Translations under genes and position numbers: made by a program
From: Actinoplanes couchii
GTDB taxonomy: Bacteria; Actinomycetota; Actinomycetes; Mycobacteriales; Micromonosporaceae
Assembly: GCF_016862075.1 (NCBI RefSeq)
Contig: NZ_BOMG01000035.1
Span: 62,001-126,000 of the forward strand
Length of the DNA: 64,000 nt
Direction of reading: 5' to 3'
Notes under the pieces: model-generated
Told to the model about the DNA's origin: nothing
What the model saw: the letters and a program-made list of their open reading frames with translations, nothing else
Database searches by the model: none
Shown here: positions 58,901 through 64,000 of the stretch, in pieces
Layout: each line of letters begins with the position of its first letter
Position numbering within the stretch: the stretch's first letter is position 1

Positions 58901-59104
58901 GCGCAACATCACGTACCGGCCGCCACGGACCGCGGTACGGTGCCGGACCTCGATGCCGGGCCGCAGCACCGGGCGGGCGCTGCCCGGGTCGAGCCGGTCC
59001 GCCACGGTGTGCCACAGGCCGGTGTCGGCCGGTCCCGACGGCACCCCCGGAGCCCGTCCGGCCAGGGCTTCCCAGACGTTGGTCCGGGTTTCGACGTACG
59101 TCAA
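55937..59104 (-). CDS. PqqD-M50 metalloprotease-cNMP-like-FecR membrane protein
   Basis: A 1055-residue protein. Residues about 60-135 resemble a PqqD domain (YVMLRSPEDGGRSSYLRLTPEEYQLALMMDG). An M50 core follows, with HEFGH (242-246) and NLSPLLPLDGK (about 332-342) as zinc ligands, plus several membrane helices. About 540-700 resembles two cyclic-nucleotide-binding barrels. A helix at about 765-785 precedes a FecR-like beta domain (DRRYLATGSRIDVPGGGVAMLTFPGG) and a long Thr/Pro tail. TTG at 59104 with AAAGG upstream is my start; codons before it look noncoding. It may be a regulated membrane protease; no substrate is known. Confidence 0.75.
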   Translation of the reverse strand: MTYVETRTNVWEALAGRAPGVPSGPADTGLWHTVADRLDPGSARPVLRPGIEVRHRTAVRGGRYVMLRSPEDGGRSSYLRLTPEEYQLALMMDGDSTVARLVAEFARIAGRLAPDQVRRVVADLAANRMLEELPVDAFRPLRDMRREPLPRRVGDSLVAAARGRVVLSLPVDGLVTALYRSAGRFLFTRVAVWLGALLAVAGVLLFALTWQRGSRSLFLVGDSYLLGAVVLVSLNVVVLAIHEFGHALAAKRVGREVPAAGLMLYFGVPSVFVDTSDVWMAGRRARLAVTAAGPATALGLAGLLQVVGFAWPAAAGITFKLAFLFYLHTFFNLSPLLPLDGKYLLMDWLEIPDVRARGLSWLGGRLRRRGPRWRSLDREGRLVALYGFLAALWLVGAVGLGYRLWTDRIHGLAVGLWYEGIVSRLLLVVIVLGVIAPPLYFLLGRLARTFRRWRQQAAERDREADMPRRVAALRASELGGLPEPSLNALAARARWARPPTGRQIVSAGDTQGAVHVVIEGAMHGRRPGDPGGTIRHHVGPGGVVGLATALTGRSAQLDWHTAGVTLLSMPASTVATVIGPMPGPPPQERAEAEALFADTPALAALEEDQRLALIAAAHASDLEPGAPVMLPGPTHAVVVESGVIAMPDGVELRRGTLVGPVGDGSPGMVAQARTPVRLWVIPNASDLPPLIGSYGPGVPMPALRPSTPAVARPGSAHPPLAVPPGPPDADEQFDVDHHFERRMWGFTSLMLVFAVGSLLVNVSAGPAWAEMPAERVMLSVQRGSATALADRQSTALSAGDRRYLATGSRIDVPGGGVAMLTFPGGAAVVLCGDSRVEVTGVGVEDGRQSAPSGRLTLENGRLLADTSSPSGAFQPLGLTVLRAQGDVASAGRAWYSVDSAGVAVSTGAVTVAGAGAPASGEALNCGDGVEVKKPTETEPSESPAGESGPPVEPSASISPEPSTSTSVAGTGDEEVDSPGDDETTTPTTGATTRPTTTAPTITVPTSRPTTTRTSSPKPTTTTTTPAPNPTTTTPAPDPTTTTPAPDPSIADPSGD

Positions 59105-59277
59105 CTGAGGGGGCCTTTCACTCCGCCGTAGCGAGGACCATGTGTCCGCACCGGCGGACGAGGGCTGCGCCAGTGGCGAACGCAGATTAGGCGCTCCCCT
59201 GTGCAAACGCGAGTCCCCGGCGGCAAAAACGTCCTCTTGATAGCGAAAGGTCCAGAATCCCGCCATAGACAGGAATA

Positions 59278-59319
59278 CGGCGGGTGACGTGCCCACCCCC
59301 TGGGCCACGTCACCCGCCG
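59278..59319 (-). terminator. Terminator after the HtrA-type gene
   Basis: CGGCGGGTGACGTG (59278-59291) pairs perfectly over 14 bp with 59306-59319 around a 14-base loop, starting about 20 bp after the protease stop. It separates the protease from the M50 gene; a TAATCT (59189 to 59184, minus) downstream could be the M50 gene's own -10. Confidence 0.75.
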
Positions 59320-59339
59320 TAGCGGGACGAGTCGCGTGC

Positions 59340-61064
59340 TTACTTGGCTTCCAGCAGCGTGACCGTGACCGACTTCTTCTCCCCGTTGCGGGTGAAGGTC
59401 AGGGACATCTGCTGACCGACAGTGCCGGCCTGGACCGCGGCGACCAGGTCGTCGGAGTCGTCGATGGCCTTGCCGTCGACCTCGGTGACCACGTCGCCGG
59501 TCTGCAGCTCGGCCTTGGCGGCCGCACTGTCGGCGGTGACGCTGCTGATCAGAGCGCCCCCGTTCTCCGCGTTGGCGACGCTGACGCCGAGAGCCGGGTG
59601 GCTGACCTTCTCACCCTTCATCAGGGCCTCGGCGACCTCCTTGGCCTTGTTGCTGGGGATGGCGAAGCCGAGACCGATGTTGCCGGTGCTCGAGCCGGCG
59701 GTGGCGATCGCCGAGTTGATGCCGACGATCTCGCCGTTGGTGTTGACCAGCGCGCCACCGGAGTTGCCCGGGTTGATCGGGGCGTCGGTCTGCAGCAGGC
59801 CGGTCATCGTGGTGCTGGACGACTGCTGCTGCTGTTGCTGCTGCTGGCCGCCGCCGAACGGGCTCTGCTGCTGCTCCTGCTGCTCCTGCTCGCCGCTGGA
59901 CTGGATGGTGCGGTCCTTGGCGCTGATGATGCCGGCGGTCACCGAACCCTCCAGCCCGAGCGGGCTGCCCAGGGCCAGAACCGTGTCGCCGACCTGGATC
60001 TGCGAGCTGTCGGCGAACGTGGCGGCCTTGAGGTCGCTCACCCCGGTCGCCTTGATCACGGCGAGGTCGGTGCGCGGGTCGGTGCCGACGATGGTGGCGG
60101 TGGTCTTGGTGCCGTCGGCGAAGATGACCGTCACGCTGTCGCCCTGCGCGGTGGAGACCACGTGGTTGTTGGTGACGATGTAGCCGTCGGCGCTGAGCAC
60201 CACGCCGGAGCCCTCGCCCGAGCCGGTGGTGATGGACACGACGGTGTCCTGCACGGCGGCGGCGATCTGGGCCAGCGACGAGCGGTCCACCACCCGGGTG
60301 ACCGAGGTGTTGCCGGTCTGCACGCCGGCGGTGGAACCGTCGTTGCCCAGGGCCAACGCGGTGGCGGCACCGACCCCGCCGGACAGCAGCGCGATCAGCA
60401 CGGCCGCCGCGCCGGTCAACAGGATCTTGCGGCCACGGCCGGGCGGGCGCTGGTCGGCGCCGGCCGGGGCCGGGGTCCACGGTGGCACGTGGCCGCCGCC
60501 ACCGGCTGCGGCGGACTGCGTCGCGGCGGCGTGCCAGGCGTGGTACGCCGACTGGTGCTGCTGCTGGGTGGCGTCGTAACCGGGCTGCCCGTAGCCCTGC
60601 GGCGCCTGGTAGGCGTAGTGCGGGTGGCCGTAGGCGCCCTCGGCGGGCTGGGCGGTGACCGGCATGCCGGACACCGGCTGACCGGCGAACGGCTGGGCGG
60701 AGACCGGCTGTCCACTGAGGGACGGGCCGGGCACCTGCTGAGCGATCACCGGCTGGGCCGACGTGGGCTGGGCCGACGTGGGCTGGGCCGCGCCGGGCTG
60801 GGCGGAGACGGGCTGGGCGGAAGCGGGCTGAGCCGACACCGGGTGGGTGGCGACCGGCTCCTGTGGCTGCTGCCAGGGCGAGGGTTGCGCCCAGGCGGCA
60901 GGCTGCGGCGGTTGCGGCGCCGGGGGTGCCGCGGACTGGGGAGAAGCAAACTGCGGGGCAACCGTCGGCTGCGCAAGCGTCGGCTGCTCAGACTCCACCC
61001 GCTCCGCGCTGCTGTTGTCAGCGGCGGCGTCCGCGGGCCGCGGGTTGGTCTCGTTCTCGTTCAT
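59340..61064 (-). CDS. HtrA/PepD-type membrane serine protease with PDZ domain
   Basis: A 574-residue protein. The cytoplasmic N-terminus (1-210) is Gln/Pro/Ala-rich with SAQP repeats. One membrane helix (213-236) leads to a trypsin-like domain with catalytic His301 (TNNHVV), Asp333 (RTDLAVI) and Ser435 (NPGNSGGAL), and a PDZ domain from about 480. A poly-Gln insert (about 392-414) lies between Asp and Ser. It degrades or refolds envelope proteins. It follows a sensor kinase/response regulator pair as PepD follows MprAB in mycobacteria. Confidence 0.93.
   Translation of the reverse strand: MNENETNPRPADAAADNSSAERVESEQPTLAQPTVAPQFASPQSAAPPAPQPPQPAAWAQPSPWQQPQEPVATHPVSAQPASAQPVSAQPGAAQPTSAQPTSAQPVIAQQVPGPSLSGQPVSAQPFAGQPVSGMPVTAQPAEGAYGHPHYAYQAPQGYGQPGYDATQQQHQSAYHAWHAAATQSAAAGGGGHVPPWTPAPAGADQRPPGRGRKILLTGAAAVLIALLSGGVGAATALALGNDGSTAGVQTGNTSVTRVVDRSSLAQIAAAVQDTVVSITTGSGEGSGVVLSADGYIVTNNHVVSTAQGDSVTVIFADGTKTTATIVGTDPRTDLAVIKATGVSDLKAATFADSSQIQVGDTVLALGSPLGLEGSVTAGIISAKDRTIQSSGEQEQQEQQQSPFGGGQQQQQQQQSSSTTMTGLLQTDAPINPGNSGGALVNTNGEIVGINSAIATAGSSTGNIGLGFAIPSNKAKEVAEALMKGEKVSHPALGVSVANAENGGALISSVTADSAAAKAELQTGDVVTEVDGKAIDDSDDLVAAVQAGTVGQQMSLTFTRNGEKKSVTVTLLEAK
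60747..60845. repeat. 15-bp tandem repeats encoding SAQP units
   Basis: Degenerate 15-bp units with GGGCTGGGC cores recur through the N-terminal region of the HtrA-type gene and encode the five-residue pattern [PGT][VAT]SAQ. They probably vary in number between strains by slippage. Confidence 0.7.
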
Positions 61065-61103
61065 GCTGATTACTCTGCCCCGTCGGACTCGTACCGAACT
61101 GTG

Positions 61104-62684
61104 TTACCCCTGGACGTTTTCTGTGAAGCTTTTATCCGGATTTATGGTCGGCAAAGTGACCCGGAACGTGGCTCCACGGCCCGCTTCGGACTCAACCTCC
61201 ACGGAACCTTGGTGCGCCCTGACGATGGCCGCCACGATCGCGAGCCCCAGACCGGTGCCGGTGGCCTCTCGATCGGTCTTGCGGGTGCGTGCCTCGTCCA
61301 CCCGGTAGAAGCGCTCGAAGACCCGCTCGGTCTGCTCCGGGTTCAGCCCCGGGCCGGTGTCCGACACCTCGATCACCGCGGTGTCCCCCTCACCGGCGAA
61401 CAACCGCAGCGTCACCGAAGCCTCCGGCGGCGTGTGCACCAGCGCGTTGGTGACCAGGTTGCCGATCACCTGACGGAGCCGCGCGTCGTCCCCGTCCGCC
61501 ACCAGGCGCTCCGGCTCGTCACGGATCTCCAGGTTCACCTCGCGCTCCGGCGCGGTGGCCTGGGCGGCCTGCACCGCGTCCATCGCTAGCACCGGCAGCT
61601 CGACCGGCGCCAGGGTGAGCGGCCGCTCCCGGTCCAGCCGGGCGAGCAGCAGCAGGTCCTCGACGAGCAGGCCCATCCGGGAGGCCTCGTCCTCGATCCG
61701 GCGGACCAGCCGGGCCACCTGCTCCGGATCGGAGACGGCGCCCTGCCGGTACAGCTCGGCGAACCCGCGGATGGTGGTCAGCGGGGTGCGCAGCTCGTGC
61801 GAGGCGTCCGCGACGAACTGGCGCATCTTCTGTTCCGACTCCACCGCCCGCGACTCGGAGCGCTGGGCGGCGTCGGCGTTGTCCCGGGCGATCTGCTCGG
61901 CGGCCCGCGCGGCCTGCTCGGACAGCGCCCGGGCGATGAACGCCGACTCGATCTGGGCGAGCATCGCGTTCAGCGCGTTGGAGAGCCGGCCCAGCTCGGT
62001 GGTGGGCTCACCCTGCTCCTCCGGGTCGGGCACCCGCTGGGTGAGGTCGCCGGCCGCGATCCGGGCCGCGGTGCGCTCGATCTGACCGAGCGGGACCAGG
62101 GTCTGCCGGACCAGAGCGGCGCCGATGGTGGCCAGCGCGATCAGCACGCCCACCCCGACCAGGAAGTCCACCCAGATCAGCCGGGCGATGACCGCGTCGA
62201 CACCGGTCATCATCTGCGCGACGTGCAGCACGTCGCCGTTGTCCAGCCGGGTGACCACCACCCGCCAGACGTAGTCACCGTTCTTGGAGCGGACCGTGAA
62301 CGGGCCGGTGATGTGCTCGCTGACGTCGTCGACCCCGACGTACAGCTGCGGAAGCTCGTCGATGCTGAGCTGGGTCTTGTCATAGGAGTGGACGCCGACA
62401 CCGCTCACCGAGGTCTGGGCCACGTAGTAGTCGGGTGGGAGGAAGACGTCCACCCGCCGGTCCTGGTTGATCACCTCGACCGCGTCCTGCGCGAACGACT
62501 TGAGCTGCGCGTCCATCCGCTCGAGCATGAACCGGTTCAACGCGAAGGTGCTGGACGCGCTGATCAGGGCCAGCGCCGCGAAGACCAGGCAGAGCACCGA
62601 GGCGACGAGCTTGGTCCGCAGGGAGATCTTGCGCATGTTGGGCTGGCGGGGAAGCGCTGTGCGGACCCGCTCGGCGATGCTCAC
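61104..62684 (-). CDS. Sensor histidine kinase (MprB-like)
   Basis: A 526-residue kinase. Two membrane helices (about 25-47 and 172-195) flank an extracytoplasmic sensor of about 125 residues; HAMP follows (VPLGQIERTAARIAAGDLTQRV). The phospho-acceptor is in VADASHELRTPLTTIRGFAEL (His296), then the ATPase N, G1 (VIEVSDTGPGLN) and G2 (TGTGLGLAIVAAI) boxes. I chose GTG at 62684; ATG at 62636 is the alternative. It lies 7 bp after the regulator and 39 bp before the HtrA gene. Confidence 0.94.
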   Translation of the reverse strand: MSIAERVRTALPRQPNMRKISLRTKLVASVLCLVFAALALISASSTFALNRFMLERMDAQLKSFAQDAVEVINQDRRVDVFLPPDYYVAQTSVSGVGVHSYDKTQLSIDELPQLYVGVDDVSEHITGPFTVRSKNGDYVWRVVVTRLDNGDVLHVAQMMTGVDAVIARLIWVDFLVGVGVLIALATIGAALVRQTLVPLGQIERTAARIAAGDLTQRVPDPEEQGEPTTELGRLSNALNAMLAQIESAFIARALSEQAARAAEQIARDNADAAQRSESRAVESEQKMRQFVADASHELRTPLTTIRGFAELYRQGAVSDPEQVARLVRRIEDEASRMGLLVEDLLLLARLDRERPLTLAPVELPVLAMDAVQAAQATAPEREVNLEIRDEPERLVADGDDARLRQVIGNLVTNALVHTPPEASVTLRLFAGEGDTAVIEVSDTGPGLNPEQTERVFERFYRVDEARTRKTDREATGTGLGLAIVAAIVRAHQGSVEVESEAGRGATFRVTLPTINPDKSFTENVQG

Positions 62685-62691
62685 GGCGGGC

Positions 62692-63405
62692 CTAGACGGC
62701 TGGCTTACGAAGGACGTAGCCCACACCGCGCAGCGTATGGATCAGCCGGGGCTGGACGTTGTCGACCTTGCGGCGCAGATAGGAGATGTACGACTCGACG
62801 ATGTTGTCGTCACCGCGGAAGTCGTATTTCCACACGTGGTCCAGGATCTGCGCCTTGGAGAGGACCCGGTTGGCGTTCAGCATCAGATAACGCAGCAGCT
62901 TGAACTCGGTCGGCGAGAGCTGCACCCGGCTGCCGGCCCGGTAGACCTCGTGCGTCTCCTCGTCCAGCTCCAGGTCGGCGAAGACCAGCCGGGAGGGCTG
63001 CTCGTCACCGGCGTTGGTGCGGCGCAGCACGGCCCGGATGCGGGCGGTGAGCTCCTCCAGGCTGAACGGTTTCGTCACGTAGTCGTCGCCGCCCAGGGTC
63101 AGGCCGCGGATCTTGTCATCGGTGCCGTCGCGGGCGGTCAGGAAGACCACCGGGGTCCGCTGCCCGCCCTCACGCATCAGCCTGATCACCTCGAAGCCAT
63201 CCAGATCGGGCAGCATCACGTCGAGGACGACCAGGTCGGGAGTGGCGTTGCGGGCGGCGCTGACGGCGGCGCTGCCGCTGGTCGCGGTGGTCACCTCGAA
63301 CCCGGCGAAACGCAGGCTGGCGGAGAGCAGCTCGAGGATGTTCGCGTCGTCCTCGACGACGAGGAGCTTGGCCTCACTCTGCTTGGGCTGGGTCTGGGTA
63401 GCCAT
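62692..63405 (-). CDS. OmpR-type response regulator (MprA-like)
   Basis: A 237-residue regulator. The receiver has DD at 19-20, phospho-acceptor Asp62 (VVLDVMLPDLDG), and TKPF; the C-terminal winged helix (about 135-235; LSPTEFKLLRYLMLNANRVLSKAQILDHVWKYDFRG and RRKVDNVQPRLIHTLRGVGYVLR) is OmpR-type. The ATG at 63405 begins the usual N-terminus. It forms an operon with the downstream kinase and protease genes. Confidence 0.95.
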   Translation of the reverse strand: MATQTQPKQSEAKLLVVEDDANILELLSASLRFAGFEVTTATSGSAAVSAARNATPDLVVLDVMLPDLDGFEVIRLMREGGQRTPVVFLTARDGTDDKIRGLTLGGDDYVTKPFSLEELTARIRAVLRRTNAGDEQPSRLVFADLELDEETHEVYRAGSRVQLSPTEFKLLRYLMLNANRVLSKAQILDHVWKYDFRGDDNIVESYISYLRRKVDNVQPRLIHTLRGVGYVLRKPAV

Positions 63406-63480
63406 GCCGCCCAGTATTTCCCCAGCCGCTGCGGCTTGCCTGCGCACTCGCTGAAAATTTTCTGTGAGCCTGGTCGGTGT

Positions 63481-64000
63481 TCATGCGGCCAGGTGATATC
63501 CCCCACCCGCCAGGCTGGACTGGGCCGCCCGGGCCAGCACCCGCCGGTCGGCGGTGGTCTCCGGGCGCAACGCCGGGGCCGCCACCAGGGTCAGCGTCAG
63601 CTCCCGGACCCGGGCCACCCGCAGCACCGACTCCCCGAGCGTCTCCTCGCCGAGGAACGACGCCTCGGGCGAGTCGTAGCCGACCGACACCGGCACCACC
63701 CGGGCGCCCGCGTCGATCGCCGCCTGGAACAGCGCGGGACGGAACCGGCCCCGGTCGGGACCGCAGAACGTCGTACCCTCCGGAAAGAGAGCGACCGAGC
63801 GCCCGGCCCGCAGCGACGCGGCGACCTCGGCCACCGTCCCGGGCAGGGATCTCGGCCGGTTCCGGTCGATGAACAGCGAGCCGATCCGCTCCGACGCCCA
63901 CCCGACACCGGGCCAGGACCGCACGTCGTGCTTGGCGACCACCCGCACCGGCAGCACCGCGGCCAGCGCCACCGGGTCCAGCCAGGACACGTGGTTCGCC
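63481..64000 (-). CDS. PlsC-type acyltransferase, N-terminus cut by window edge
   Basis: 173 codons of the C-terminal part are present and the frame is open at the right edge. ANHVSWLDPVAL contains the HX4D catalytic motif (His-Val-Ser-Trp-Leu-Asp) just inside the edge, and SVALFPEGTTFCGP is the second PlsC motif. An apparent internal GTG at 63990 lies inside the motif and is not the start. It is on the same strand as the downstream two-component genes, 75 bp before the regulator. Confidence 0.9.
   Translation of the reverse strand, partial: ANHVSWLDPVALAAVLPVRVVAKHDVRSWPGVGWASERIGSLFIDRNRPRSLPGTVAEVAASLRAGRSVALFPEGTTFCGPDRGRFRPALFQAAIDAGARVVPVSVGYDSPEASFLGEETLGESVLRVARVRELTLTLVAAPALRPETTADRRVLARAAQSSLAGGGYHLAA

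Noticed and set aside
59289..61589. 766-codon open frame on the plus strand opposite the HtrA protease
   Set aside because: It is Gly/Arg/Val-rich shadow sequence with no ribosome site, antisense to intact catalytic motifs.
1..64000. CRISPR array, rRNA, insertion sequence or prophage
   Set aside because: No direct-repeat/spacer array, no ribosomal RNA signatures, and no transposase or phage structural proteins were seen.

Overview
The window is chromosomal DNA from a high-GC actinomycete. The evidence is roughly 70% GC with strongly G/C-ended codons, many GTG, TTG and one probable CTG start, -10 boxes lying only 6-8 bases before start codons (leaderless mRNAs), an argS-lysA-hom-thrC cluster, and F420-type luciferase-like, DUF3105/DUF305, PadR, XRE/MmyB and DesK-type regulator families. 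A Micromonosporaceae (Actinoplanes-like) origin fits, but that is inference. I see no insertion sequence, prophage, integrase, CRISPR array or rRNA. The window looks like ordinary chromosome with many regulator-plus-target cassettes. Both edges cut genes: an RND pump at the left and a PlsC-type acyltransferase at the right.

Layout, 0-15 kb: a truncated RND efflux pump diverges from a MarR regulator. Next come the minus-strand argS-lysA-hom-thrC cluster (arginyl-tRNA, lysine and threonine; no thrB follows), a DUF3105-DUF305 membrane pair, a tRNA-Arg(CCG) with a strong hairpin, an unrecognised 459-residue gene, an aldo/keto reductase divergent from an MmyB-type regulator, and a 746-residue XRE-NB-ARC-TPR (STAND) protein.

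15-31 kb: a DesK-type sensor kinase and LuxR-type regulator precede an ABC ATPase and FtsX-type permease. A nitrate/sulfonate/taurine-type ABC importer (permease, ATPase, lipoprotein) sits beside an LLM flavin/F420 oxidoreductase. Then come a small membrane protein, a TPR glycosyltransferase of capsular type, a Ser/Thr protein kinase, an NTF2-like protein, a TetR-MFS drug-efflux cassette with a visible operator, and a STAS anti-sigma-factor antagonist.

31-47 kb: an AraC regulator; a tiny overlapping gene pair with an operator-like dyad on its promoter; a Gfo/Idh/MocA oxidoreductase; two small membrane proteins; and a minus-strand run of PadR, membrane protein, GH13 trehalose-synthase-like enzyme, SDR, YgiB-like secreted protein and YgiC/glutathionylspermidine-synthase-like ligase. 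DedA, a GH18 and a GH16-CBM6 secreted hydrolase, a GCS2-type carboxylate-amine ligase, a 21-bp tandem repeat, a polysaccharide deacetylase and a Nei/Fpg glycosylase follow.

47-64 kb: clpP between two striking inverted repeats, a small membrane protein, a dimethylargininase-like hydrolase coupled to ornithine aminotransferase, an FHA protein with a possible PIN/NYN-like N-terminus, a lipoprotein, a PlsC acyltransferase coupled to a patatin, a MerR regulator, a small Cys-rich protein, a 1055-residue PqqD-M50-cNMP-like-FecR membrane protein, an HtrA protease, its probable two-component system (MprA-MprB-PepD arrangement) and the truncated acyltransferase. The multidomain M50 protein, the FHA/PIN-like protein, the YgiB/YgiC module and the 19-aa/108-aa overlapping pair are the least conventional items.
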